From a virus: a DNA stretch of 64,000 bases. The position numbers and the translations under genes are program-made. The DNA is taken from IMG/VR virus record IMGVR_UViG_3300009184_005291, positions 1 to 64,000 of that record. The stretch is one strand, 5' to 3'. The notes beneath the pieces are model-generated. The model made no database searches. It was not told the DNA's origin and saw only the letters and a program-made list of their open reading frames with translations. Positions 1 through 7,740 of the stretch are shown one piece after another; within the stretch, counting starts at the first letter, position 1, and each line of letters opens with the position of its first letter.

Positions 1-37
1 TGAGTAGTTGTTGATATTGTCTTTCTATATTAATCAT
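1..37 (-). CDS. 5' end of a gene cut by the window edge
   Basis: An ATG at 37-35 opens a frame that runs off the left edge after 12 codons (MINIERQYQQLL). Its ATG overlaps the TGA stop of the upstream gene (ATGA), the usual sign of translational coupling in this genome. The start resembles that of thymidylate synthases, but 12 residues are too few to assign a function. Confidence 0.4.
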   Translation of the reverse strand, partial: MINIERQYQQLL

Positions 38-339
38 TTTTCAAAATCACTAAATTTTAATCCCCACATTAACGAAACCATTCCCATTTCTCTTTCGCAT
101 AAGGTTTTATTCCAACGAAATACTCGTTTCATATAATCCATACCCCACTTTTTCCATTCCTCATTTTGTTCCATGGTCATTGTCCATTGGGCATACCAAT
201 CATCTTTTCTATCCTTTACATCATCGTAGGTTACTTGGTACCCTGCGATTTCAAACATTTTGTTGATTACATCTACAACAAATTGTTCTTGTTTCTGTTT
301 TGTAGTCAATCGTTTTGTCATAATTTTATAGTTTACCAA
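34..339 (-). CDS. hypothetical protein, 101 aa
   Basis: A small basic, Trp/Met-rich soluble protein with no recognised domain. It begins with a Lys/Gln-rich stretch (KRLTTKQKQEQF) and is probably mostly helical. A second in-frame ATG six codons in (position 321, MTKRLTT) may be the true start. It is the last complete gene of a leftward run of small genes starting near 3.7 kb, and its stop overlaps the next ATG. Function unknown. Confidence 0.7.
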   Translation of the reverse strand: MVNYKIMTKRLTTKQKQEQFVVDVINKMFEIAGYQVTYDDVKDRKDDWYAQWTMTMEQNEEWKKWGMDYMKRVFRWNKTLCEREMGMVSLMWGLKFSDFEK

Positions 340-407
340 ATTGTTGGTGATTTTGTTGAATATAATTGGAAATGGAGAATCCTAACCAAATCTCTTTTAG
401 AATAACC

Positions 408-581
408 TTAATCTTTTGAATCATCTTTTTCATCTTCGTCTTCATCGAATAAATCATATCCTTTGTAATCAGGATGATTTTTATGCATGTAATCTATACC
501 TCTTACCCACAGAAAAGAAATAACGATGGGAGTTATAAGTAAAAAGAAAATCGCTACTAATATTTCAACTGATATAGTCAT
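408..581 (-). CDS. small single-pass membrane protein, 57 aa
   Basis: A hydrophobic segment at about residues 5-26 (EILVAIFFLLITPIVISFLW) is followed by a short charged tail rich in Asp and Glu (DEDEDEKDDSKD). The gene is short but in the expected place: its start overlaps the end of the upstream gene by 17 bases, as elsewhere in this run. Likely N-out or N-in single-pass inner-membrane protein of unknown role. Confidence 0.65.
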   Translation of the reverse strand: MTISVEILVAIFFLLITPIVISFLWVRGIDYMHKNHPDYKGYDLFDEDEDEKDDSKD

Positions 582-1215
582 AAACATCTTCGTTTGTTTT
601 ATCCATCAAATCATTATACTGTTTTACAAGTCGGTTTACATCTCCCCAAATAATATTGGCATTTGGGTCAAGTTCCTTGATTTGTTCCGCCAATTCCTTT
701 TGTCTTCCTTGAGAAAAATATTCTCCTTCTATTGCGTTTGCCAGATTATGAAGATGTTCAGGAGCACTTATTGAAATTCTCAAATCATAATCCGCCCACT
801 TTGTTTTATAATCATTCATCATGATACCTTTGGTCAGTTTCACTTTCAAATTATGTAAAGTTAGGTTACGAACTCTGATAATAGAATTATCTGACCCAAA
901 CAAGTGCAAGAAACGAAGAAACCATCTTGGGCAACCTTTAGGTTTCGCTTCGTAATCCATTGCTAGTACCAAAGGGTACATTGCTTTGAATACAGTTCCG
1001 AGTTCTATGTAAGGTACAGAACCCAAATATTTATACTTCTCGTAAAAATTTTCTGGAAAAAATACTGCACGAATATCGTCCAAAGTAATATCTCTGGTAT
1101 AAATCATTCCTTTTTTTCTACCTCTCCAAAATAGAAGGCTTTGTAGAAAATTCAAAGCTTTCTCATCAAAAGGTCTATTGTCCTTGAATGGACCGAATTT
1201 ACTAGTTGTTTTCAT
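565..1215 (-). CDS. hypothetical protein, 216 aa
   Basis: I recognise no family. The N-terminal third is basic and aromatic (FWRGRKK near residue 30); the C-terminal third is more acidic and helical. No signal peptide or membrane segment. It overlaps both neighbours by a few bases within the leftward run of small genes, so it is probably cotranscribed with them. Confidence 0.7.
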   Translation of the reverse strand: MKTTSKFGPFKDNRPFDEKALNFLQSLLFWRGRKKGMIYTRDITLDDIRAVFFPENFYEKYKYLGSVPYIELGTVFKAMYPLVLAMDYEAKPKGCPRWFLRFLHLFGSDNSIIRVRNLTLHNLKVKLTKGIMMNDYKTKWADYDLRISISAPEHLHNLANAIEGEYFSQGRQKELAEQIKELDPNANIIWGDVNRLVKQYNDLMDKTNEDVYDYIS

Positions 1216-1534
1216 TTTGTTTAGATAGTTTATTTTCTAATTTACTTATTTTTTTCCCAAAAAGTTTGAATATTTTATATCTGATGTTTTCTACGTGTCT
1301 CATCGCAATCCACTTTCCAATAACACTACCACCAACGTAAAATGGAATAACCCACCAATCACCTTCAAACAGAAGGTCCAATGACCAATAAACTGTTGCT
1401 AAGGAGACTAAGTTAATGTAAACAGAATTATATAACAATAGAGTCAACCTGTTCTCGTACGTGTATTTTATCTCCAACACCTTAAAGATATTGAACATAA
1501 TTTGAAACACCAAAACCAAAAGATAATATTTCAT
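1202..1534 (-). CDS. small multi-pass membrane protein, 110 aa
   Basis: Three hydrophobic stretches are visible at about residues 2-20, 32-52 and 59-78, followed by a basic cytoplasmic-type tail ending in Lys/Asn/Glu. There is no catalytic motif. It overlaps the genes on either side by 4-14 bases. Family not recognised. Confidence 0.7.
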   Translation of the reverse strand: MKYYLLVLVFQIMFNIFKVLEIKYTYENRLTLLLYNSVYINLVSLATVYWSLDLLFEGDWWVIPFYVGGSVIGKWIAMRHVENIRYKIFKLFGKKISKLENKLSKQNENN

Positions 1535-1752
1535 AATTTATTTTGGTTCTCCCATTCTTCGATGATGTAGTTTATGTTGTCGGATAGATAATCTTGTTTT
1601 GATAACCATTCAATGAATTCTTTAGTCCCCAAATCATAAGATTGTTCCATACATTTTTCAACTGAATTTCTATCAAAAAATCCAGTATGCACAATGTGAT
1701 TATTTAATATTTTTTCTAAACTCGGTTTCATGATTCGATTTCTTTTTGCCAA
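1531..1752 (-). CDS. hypothetical protein, 73 aa
   Basis: Small soluble protein starting MAKRNRIMKPSLEKIL; the C-terminal half is acidic (EFIEWLSKQDYL). It overlaps the RNA ligase gene upstream by 25 bases and the next gene by 4. An internal ATG at residue 8 would shorten the overlap. Function unknown. Confidence 0.65.
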   Translation of the reverse strand: MAKRNRIMKPSLEKILNNHIVHTGFFDRNSVEKCMEQSYDLGTKEFIEWLSKQDYLSDNINYIIEEWENQNKL

Positions 1753-2783
1753 AATGGTCTACTGTACTCCGGTTTTATTAATTTCCAAATAAATGGAGAA
1801 ACGTCTTTCCCGTTCAACATACTGAATAATATTGATGGATGGTCATATCCTTTCGCATTCTCAGCAAAATCCTTTTGTTCTAAATTATTTGATTTCAGTT
1901 CATTGAAGATTTCAGTGTAATCTTTGAGTATATTTTCATATCTGGCAACCAAATCTTTAACCGTAGTTTTCACCCAAGAATCAAATTCATCAGGGACTCT
2001 GTCCAACAATACATTCAAGTCCTTATTGTCTTTCAAATATTCCCAAATGTCCACATTTGAAAACTCGGTCAATAATCTGTGAAGATAAACGTAATCTTCA
2101 CCCTTTATCTTCATTCTAAGACCACTTCTGAATTTAACAACATAACCCTCCCTTTCTTTGGAGATAGAGGATTTGAGGTTCTTATAATCTTGAATTCCGT
2201 CGTATTTTTTGATTACAGGTAATCCCGTTTCTTTATTTATCAATAATAATGAATCATGTTCGAGTTCTTTGCCATTAGCATTACTAATCATCGACAAAAC
2301 AACCAAAGATTCATCACTACCGTAATCACATACAATTCTATTCTGAGGGTAGATTATTTCGACTAAAGTAGTATATCCTTTCGGGATAGGCTCCACATTA
2401 TACTTCTCATCTAATATTTGTCTTGCTCTTATTGATTGTGAAGAAGTAAATGACCCTTTACTAGCGATAATCCATTTACCTTGATACCAAAACAAAATAC
2501 CTAAAGATCCATCAAGTTTTTCATATACTTCGAAATCTTCGTTGGGAATTTCTTGAGGGGAATGTTCTTCCAAATTGAAAAACTTATCAAATGATTTTGC
2601 TATCACATTACCTTGATTGTCCAAAATTAATCCTCTACAACTTTTGGTGATATTATCCCACAATTTTTCGTATTGGGTTTTTCTGGTGTAGTTGTATATA
2701 GATAAAGAAAGGGTTGGATGGTCATTTTTGACCACCAAACCCTTTTCAATGTAATCATTCAATATGTTTAAGTCGAAGTTCAT
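1728..2783 (-). CDS. RNA ligase, T4 Rnl1-like
   Basis: ATP-dependent RNA ligase that joins 3'-OH and 5'-phosphate RNA ends through a lysyl-AMP intermediate. The nucleotidyl-transferase motif I is KLDGS with catalytic Lys at about residue 89. It is followed by a conserved aromatic/glycine stretch (GILFWYQGKW), motif IV EGYVVKF and motif V (MKIKGEDYVYLHRL), the arrangement of T4 RnlA. Length, 351 aa, is close to Rnl1. In T4 this enzyme repairs anticodon-nicked tRNA; the large tRNA array at 10.8-19 kb supplies plausible substrates (inference). No polynucleotide kinase partner is visible in the window. Confidence 0.9.
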   Translation of the reverse strand: MNFDLNILNDYIEKGLVVKNDHPTLSLSIYNYTRKTQYEKLWDNITKSCRGLILDNQGNVIAKSFDKFFNLEEHSPQEIPNEDFEVYEKLDGSLGILFWYQGKWIIASKGSFTSSQSIRARQILDEKYNVEPIPKGYTTLVEIIYPQNRIVCDYGSDESLVVLSMISNANGKELEHDSLLLINKETGLPVIKKYDGIQDYKNLKSSISKEREGYVVKFRSGLRMKIKGEDYVYLHRLLTEFSNVDIWEYLKDNKDLNVLLDRVPDEFDSWVKTTVKDLVARYENILKDYTEIFNELKSNNLEQKDFAENAKGYDHPSILFSMLNGKDVSPFIWKLIKPEYSRPFWQKEIES

Positions 2784-2983
2784 TTTTTTTCAGTACCCCT
2801 AAAGATACGAAAAAAAAGTAGATAAAACACAAGTGAAATTAAAATTCCTCCCAAAATTGTCGAGATTGTCGAAACAAAAAAATTTGTAGATTCCGTCAAT
2901 GGTATAAGAGAAAAAACTAAAAAGATTCCCAACAAAAGTGGTGGCAAAAATCTTTTGATTAAAATTACAATTTTTTTCGTCAT
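2780..2983 (-). CDS. small membrane protein, 67 aa
   Basis: Two hydrophobic segments (about residues 6-26 and 36-60) joined by a short Ser/Thr loop, with a basic start (MTKKIVILIKRF) and a basic tail. The stop overlaps the start of the RNA ligase gene by 4 bases. Family not recognised; could be a holin-like or membrane-remodelling protein, but nothing specific supports this. Confidence 0.6.
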   Translation of the reverse strand: MTKKIVILIKRFLPPLLLGIFLVFSLIPLTESTNFFVSTISTILGGILISLVFYLLFFRIFRGTEKK

Positions 2984-2986
2984 AAT

Positions 2987-3211
2987 TTAATTTTGGATTA
3001 GCATGTTTGTATTAGAGACTGGAAATCTACCTACAGGTACTCTTATCTCTCCTTCTTCACTTGCTTGTTTAACCATGACTTCGTAGTATGTGTCCAAAAC
3101 TTTTACGGTTGGAACGTCTTGGAAAGTATAAAGAATTTTTGAATGATGTTCTCCTTCGTAAACTACGACGGATTTTGTTTTTGTGTTGAAAATTAGTGTT
3201 TGTAGTGCCAT
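2987..3211 (-). CDS. hypothetical protein, 74 aa
   Basis: Beta-rich small soluble protein (FNTKTKSVVVYEG at the start). It sits three bases upstream of the small membrane protein gene in the leftward run. No known motif. Confidence 0.65.
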   Translation of the reverse strand: MALQTLIFNTKTKSVVVYEGEHHSKILYTFQDVPTVKVLDTYYEVMVKQASEEGEIRVPVGRFPVSNTNMLIQN

Positions 3212-3222
3212 ATTTTTTTATT

Positions 3223-3411
3223 TTAGTAATATTGTTTTTGTATAACTATTCCGTAAGCAAAATTATAAAAAGAAACATTAAGACCAAAGGCCGGAGTGTT
3301 TACTCCTGATTCCAAGAAGTAATATTGATCATACCAAATAGATATACAGGGAATTAACCAATATTTTCCTATAACTTTTCTAAGTTTACTGTGATTTACT
3401 TTCCATTTCAT
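3223..3411 (-). CDS. hypothetical protein, 62 aa
   Basis: Small basic, Tyr/Trp-rich protein without a recognisable domain. Gene spacing of 11 bases to its downstream neighbour fits the leftward operon. Confidence is limited by its short length. Confidence 0.5.
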   Translation of the reverse strand: MKWKVNHSKLRKVIGKYWLIPCISIWYDQYYFLESGVNTPAFGLNVSFYNFAYGIVIQKQYY

Positions 3412-3441
3412 ATTGTTCTTTTTTATAAAGATAAGAAAAAA

Positions 3442-3696
3442 TTACTCAGAAACCAAAAATACTGGATTTTGTTCACCAGCATAAAGCCCGATGATGTTAT
3501 AATCAAAAAATTCCATCGCTTCAGTCATAGTCATTAAATCTCTTTCACATAAAATGTTAAGGATTTTGTTTTTGGAATAAAGGATGCGAGGTCCGTTTCC
3601 GAACTCCTCAACAATCCCAATGATTGCCTCGTCAAGTCCATCAAGGATGATGGCACCTTCAGCGTATTCGTGGATGTCGTAGTCGTTGATTGTCAT
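3442..3696 (-). CDS. hypothetical protein, 84 aa
   Basis: Acidic small protein, first gene of the leftward run that continues to the left window edge. The fold looks mixed alpha/beta (AIILDGLDEAIIGIVEEFG). A strong inverted-repeat structure lies directly upstream at 3709-3783 and may be part of its leader. Function unknown. Confidence 0.65.
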   Translation of the reverse strand: MTINDYDIHEYAEGAIILDGLDEAIIGIVEEFGNGPRILYSKNKILNILCERDLMTMTEAMEFFDYNIIGLYAGEQNPVFLVSE

Positions 3697-3708
3697 AGTA
3701 GTTAAATA

Positions 3709-3783
3709 ACAAGTGAGCCCGTAAACTGAGGCGATAAATAAATTACCAAGATACTATCGGATGAAAATACGGAACTCACTTGT
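3709..3783. ncRNA. structured intergenic element with nested stems
   Basis: A perfect 9-bp inverted repeat (ACAAGTGAG at 3709-3717, CTCACTTGT at 3775-3783) encloses nested CCGT/ACGG and CGATA/TATCG stems. The element lies between the divergent starts at 3696 and 3869. It could be a leader of the leftward operon, of the rightward gene, or a free RNA; strand cannot be told. No known riboswitch family recognised. Confidence 0.45.
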
Positions 3784-3844
3784 ATATTACAATAATAGAT
3801 TTTCCACTTAAAATTGTCAAATGAAAAAAATGAAAAAATAAAAG

Positions 3845-3852
3845 TATTTATA
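3845..3852 (+). promoter_or_regulatory. putative late promoter element TATTTATA
   Basis: TATTTATA, overlapping TATAAATA, lies 17 bases ahead of the ATG at 3869. The same element precedes many other genes in the window; see the late-promoter finding. Confidence 0.5.
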
Positions 3853-3868
3853 AATAAAACTATTAGTT

Positions 3869-5572
3869 ATGAGAGGATACTTTGGATTAGGACAGTTGTC
3901 TGCTGCTGAGAAGTCAGATATTTTAGACCAACACAAAAGTTTGTATAATGGATACCAAACCATGCAACCACAGGTCTCAAACACTCAACCATTATATACT
4001 TACGATTTCGCTGGTGATAAAGACGGATTGGTGGTAAACAACAAAGGTGAAGTAAAGAAATATACAAATATGGGAATTAACGAACAAGTTAACCAATCTA
4101 CAGGTCCGTATGATGAATGTTTCATTTCACAAGGAATACCTAAAGAAAAGATTCCTCAATTTTGTAAATCATGGGAAACTATGGGAAAGTGTGCAAGTGA
4201 AATGATGAAAGGGGAATTTTATAAGACTACCGAATTTATGGATAAAGTTGATGCCGCACTTGATTGTATGTTTAAGAAAATCAGAGAGGAGAAAGACTAT
4301 GGAATTAACGAACAAGTTGAATCCAAAGAAATGTGTGAGCAATGTGGAGGTCGAATGACCGAAGGCATTTGTGAACAATGTGGTGGAGGAGAAATGGAAG
4401 AAGCCACTGGTAAATTGGACGACATCTATGATGAGGAGGATTTGAATCCAAGCGCAGGTTTTGACTACATCGAAGGACCATCCAATAGTATTGATACCTT
4501 TGAAAAAATGCACCACATGAAAAAAATAAAATCAGAAGGTAAATACGAAGACGATGATAATGAAGATGACGCAGTTGTAGGATCAGAAGACATGCAAATC
4601 GATTCAAGTGAAATGTATGAAGATGAGACAGATGACAAACCTTATGAAAAAGGTAAAAGAGGTATGAAAGCATCCCGAGCAAGAGCTTCGTTCACTCCAA
4701 CACCACAAGAAAATGAAATTCTAAATAATTTATTCGGACAATATGGAGAAGATATTCCACCAATTGTAATCAGATACTTAAGAAAATTACCAAGAAAAAC
4801 ATTATTAAACCGTTTAGTTAAAGTAGGTCTTATTGATAAAGATTTATTACAGGGGAAAGAAACTATCGACGAACAAGGATATACAGGTGGTGGAAACGCT
4901 CCCGACATGGATATAAGTAACATCGAACCAGCTTACAACTTTAGAAGTAACGGTCCTGATGAAGTTTATCCAACTGAAGGAGAAATGGAAGAACAAACTC
5001 CTGAGGATAATACGAGGTATAGAAGAAGAGGAATTACTTATGACAACCTATTAAGTTTTATTGATTATGAAAAAACTCAATGGGATGCGTGTCATGATTT
5101 TAGTGATGAATTCGAATACGCTGACAACATTATTTCTTCGGCAATTGATAATTTCTTCGCTGAAACAGGACAAGATTATGAAAATGATGATCTTTTTGAT
5201 GAATTACATGATATTTGTAAAGATTGGTTTGGAGAGGAGTTACTTTCAAGTTATTACGAAGAGTGCGGAGGTCAAGAAGAGGAAGAAGAAGAGGACTTCA
5301 TGTTTATGGAATCAGCATTCGCAGATGAAATAGACGAAGTCGATGTATCAGGTTCTCAAGGTATTTACGGTGAAATGGAACCACCTTATGTTTTTGATCC
5401 CGAAGGACCTGGAAAAGCAGGACCATACCAAAGATCAAGTTATTACGAGGAAGAAGATGAGGATGAAGAATCCGAAGAAGATTTTGAACTTGATGAAGAT
5501 TTGAAAGAATCTTTTATGGAACAAAAAAATAAAGTCATGAAAATGATGAATCGAATGAAAATAATAAAATAA
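3869..5572 (+). CDS. acidic virion-type protein with zinc-ribbon motif
   Basis: 567 aa, very rich in Glu and Asp. The N-terminus (LSAAEKSDILDQHKSLYNGY) resembles the N-terminus of the protein at 45077 (SQEERNRIISLHES). Three INEQ or IDEQ sites (about residues 70-73, 146-149 and near 332) match the prohead-protease pattern [ILV]-x-E before Q. A two-CxxC zinc ribbon (CEQCGG ... CEQCGG) follows at about 155-172. Long acidic tracts and a basic C-terminal tail end the protein. Probably an internal head or scaffold-associated protein (inference); no enzyme motif seen. Followed by a strong terminator. Confidence 0.6.
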   Translation: MRGYFGLGQLSAAEKSDILDQHKSLYNGYQTMQPQVSNTQPLYTYDFAGDKDGLVVNNKGEVKKYTNMGINEQVNQSTGPYDECFISQGIPKEKIPQFCKSWETMGKCASEMMKGEFYKTTEFMDKVDAALDCMFKKIREEKDYGINEQVESKEMCEQCGGRMTEGICEQCGGGEMEEATGKLDDIYDEEDLNPSAGFDYIEGPSNSIDTFEKMHHMKKIKSEGKYEDDDNEDDAVVGSEDMQIDSSEMYEDETDDKPYEKGKRGMKASRARASFTPTPQENEILNNLFGQYGEDIPPIVIRYLRKLPRKTLLNRLVKVGLIDKDLLQGKETIDEQGYTGGGNAPDMDISNIEPAYNFRSNGPDEVYPTEGEMEEQTPEDNTRYRRRGITYDNLLSFIDYEKTQWDACHDFSDEFEYADNIISSAIDNFFAETGQDYENDDLFDELHDICKDWFGEELLSSYYEECGGQEEEEEEDFMFMESAFADEIDEVDVSGSQGIYGEMEPPYVFDPEGPGKAGPYQRSSYYEEEDEDEESEEDFELDEDLKESFMEQKNKVMKMMNRMKIIK

Positions 5573-5575
5573 AAA

Positions 5576-5604
5576 AAACCCCTCCGAAACGAGGGGTTTT
5601 TTTA
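5576..5604 (+). terminator. rho-independent terminator
   Basis: CCCCTC-cgaaac-GAGGGG stem flanked by A and T runs, just after the stop at 5572. Confidence 0.85.
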
Positions 5605-5670
5605 TTAAATTATATGAAAAATATGACTTTTCATATATTTTTTAATATTTGTTTATAAATTGATATTGTT

Positions 5671-5970
5671 ATGGAAATCAAGGAAATCGTATCTTATTAT
5701 TTTAATAATGAGACCAATTTAGTAGATGTATCATTTAGAACCATCGAAGATGATGAAGATGTTGTAAGAATCGATACAATAGATTATAGTGTAATAGAAA
5801 GTTATGGGTTTGACTTAATCACAGAATCTTTCGATTTTTTTGATGATGACATTGAGGATGATTTATTTGAAGAAACAATAATTGAATTAGATGAAGATAT
5901 ACTAATAACTTTTCTAAACGAATATTATATCATTAATCCATCGTCAATACCTAACCCTGAATTTTATTAA
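5671..5970 (+). CDS. acidic hypothetical protein, 99 aa
   Basis: Strongly acidic, Asp/Glu/Ile-rich soluble protein with a predicted beta-alpha mix. A TATAAAT sequence lies about 20 bases upstream. Converges with a lipoprotein gene whose stop overlaps this one by four bases. Function unknown. Confidence 0.65.
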   Translation: MEIKEIVSYYFNNETNLVDVSFRTIEDDEDVVRIDTIDYSVIESYGFDLITESFDFFDDDIEDDLFEETIIELDEDILITFLNEYYIINPSSIPNPEFY

Positions 5971-6497
5971 GGACCGACTCGAGTTAATGACATGGTCATA
6001 ACTTGTTTCTCACCTAATTTACCAGCAAACCAAGCTCCCGACGATTTCAATTGGATAGTTTCCAATCCGTCATCTTCAATGATAAATTTCATTGGGACAT
6101 AACTACCGTTTTTGGTGGTGTAATGATATTGAATGTATCCCGAATGAAATGGAGTTGTTCCTGTTATTGTATAAAAAATATAATTGGGATTTGTACCATA
6201 AAACCAAATGTCTTCACCTGAAGGAGTAACCCCTTGAAATTTCATTCTTACAGTTGAATAGTCAAAATGAATGTAAAAATTATTTATTTTAATTTCGTTA
6301 AACGGGTCAGGTAATTTGGAATTTTTGTACGTTGACCCTAACAAATACGACTCATCTCTAGTCTGATTTTGGTCAACATTCGTTATCTCCAACTTGGATA
6401 CAACATACTTCCCACTCAACGTGACATCTTTGATTTCGGTCACGTAAAGTTGGCATGAAGTAAAAAATAGAAGAGTTATTAGTATAATCTTTTTCAT
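5967..6497 (-). CDS. lipoprotein, 176 aa
   Basis: The ATG at 6497 (MKKIILITLLFFTSCQ) gives a typical lipoprotein signal peptide with the lipobox FTSC; an upstream ATG at 6530 would add 11 residues and spoil it. The mature part is beta-rich and Tyr-rich and looks secreted. It is one of three lipoproteins here (also 10973 and 19436). A phage lipoprotein may modify the host surface, for example in superinfection exclusion (inference). Confidence 0.75.
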   Translation of the reverse strand: MKKIILITLLFFTSCQLYVTEIKDVTLSGKYVVSKLEITNVDQNQTRDESYLLGSTYKNSKLPDPFNEIKINNFYIHFDYSTVRMKFQGVTPSGEDIWFYGTNPNYIFYTITGTTPFHSGYIQYHYTTKNGSYVPMKFIIEDDGLETIQLKSSGAWFAGKLGEKQVMTMSLTRVGP

Positions 6498-6545
6498 CCG
6501 CCAAATATAAAAAAAATTTTTTGATAACACAAAATATTTATTGAT

Positions 6546-6782
6546 ATGATATTAGACATCGACTTCCTTATTGATTTTTTTAATAAAAATTCCTTTACAG
6601 GAACCAAAGATGAAATGGGGGAACAAGAAGCCGCAGCAGCACCTACAGGAGGCGGAGGAGGTAAAGTTCCAAAATGGGCTGATTCATATCCAATAACAAG
6701 AGGTAAAGCAAATCGATTGGGAGCTTCGGGAGAAAAGTGGAATACCGACCTTAAAAGAGGATCCGCCAATCAGATTTGGTAA
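6546..6782 (+). CDS. small virion-type protein, 78 aa
   Basis: The short N-terminal part ends at MGEQ (residues 24-27), a candidate cleavage site, and is followed by Ala/Gly-rich sequence (AAAAPTGGGGGK). The basic C-terminal part contains RGKAN and RGSAN. It starts a plus-strand block of three larger proteins with the same N-terminal cleavage pattern. Probably a packaged head protein (inference). Confidence 0.6.
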   Translation: MILDIDFLIDFFNKNSFTGTKDEMGEQEAAAAPTGGGGGKVPKWADSYPITRGKANRLGASGEKWNTDLKRGSANQIW

Positions 6783-6790
6783 TTAACGTA

Positions 6791-6798
6791 TATTTATA
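6791..6798 (+). promoter_or_regulatory. putative late promoter element TATTTATA
   Basis: TATTTATA sits 19 bases upstream of the ATG at 6817. Confidence 0.5.
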
Positions 6799-6816
6799 AA
6801 ATAAAATATTAAAACT

Positions 6817-7728
6817 ATGGTACAACCAAAGTATAGCCCAGAGGAAGCACTAGAACGAGTGAAACTGATGATGAAGTATGATACTTCAAAAACTTTGAAT
6901 GAGAACAGAGAAATAATTTTTGAACAAAGTTATATTGATCCGTCCGCTGTTGGGGCGGGAGCCGTAACCGCTGCTGCTGGAGCATATGCTGGCGCCGCTA
7001 TCGGAACTGGCATATTTCCAATAGCCGGAACTGCCATAGGTGCCTTAGTTGGACTTGGTTTGGGGGCCTTAGGAAATTGGGCAACTAGTGCTGATAAAGG
7101 TGAAGATGGGTTCAGAAAAGTGATGGAGGCATGTAATGCCTCGGGTGCCTCTAAATTAGTTCCTAAATTATCTAAAACTGAGGTTAGAAATATTGCGTAC
7201 AAAATTGAAGACGCTAAAGGCGCTTGGAACGATGATGAAGATGCGATCGTAAGTGCTTTGATGGAAATACCAACAATTGCCGATTTATGTGCTGTTGATA
7301 AGAAAATCGCTGGCGGTCTTGCGGAGTTTTTGGATAATTTGACAGATGATCCTGAGGAGTGGAAGATGTTTACTCGGCCTTTGGAAGGAATAATTGAAGA
7401 TTCTGAGATTGTCTTAACACCTGAAGATCAAGAACAAGCCGATGGTGTATCAAATAGTGGAGGTTCTACTACAAGTGGATATAAATCTTGTTCAGGTACA
7501 TATAGTTACGGATGTAAATCAGATGCAATTAAAACTGTACAGGGATGTTTGAGTTTAGTTACGGACGGTAAGTTTGGCCCAAAAACACAGGCAGCTCTCA
7601 AAGCTAAGGGTTTCGATTCATTCACAGATGCTGACGTAAATAAAATTTGCAGTAAAACTACAGAAGAAGAACCTGAAGTTTCAGGAGAGTCGCCTTCGGA
7701 CGCTGACCAAAACAATCTTGAATTCTAA
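6817..7728 (+). CDS. virion protein with glycine zipper and peptidoglycan-binding-like domain
   Basis: 303 aa. The N-terminal 36 residues (SPEEALERVKLMMKYD, TLNEN, then IFEQ) look like a targeting propeptide ending at a candidate prohead-protease site. Residues about 44-90 form a Gly/Ala-rich glycine zipper able to insert in membranes. The C-terminus (about 225-285) resembles peptidoglycan-binding repeats (AIKTVQGCLSLVTDGKFGPK), with two Cys pairs. This combination suggests a protein packaged in the head and ejected to cross the envelope (inference). Spacing of 12 bases to the next gene indicates an operon. Confidence 0.6.
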   Translation: MVQPKYSPEEALERVKLMMKYDTSKTLNENREIIFEQSYIDPSAVGAGAVTAAAGAYAGAAIGTGIFPIAGTAIGALVGLGLGALGNWATSADKGEDGFRKVMEACNASGASKLVPKLSKTEVRNIAYKIEDAKGAWNDDEDAIVSALMEIPTIADLCAVDKKIAGGLAEFLDNLTDDPEEWKMFTRPLEGIIEDSEIVLTPEDQEQADGVSNSGGSTTSGYKSCSGTYSYGCKSDAIKTVQGCLSLVTDGKFGPKTQAALKAKGFDSFTDADVNKICSKTTEEEPEVSGESPSDADQNNLEF

Positions 7729-7740
7729 ATTCATACATAT

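Noticed and set aside
4169-4923. Several minus-strand frames opposite the acidic protein
   Set aside because: They mirror acidic codon repeats (GAA/GAT read as TTC/ATC) and lack gene-like starts.
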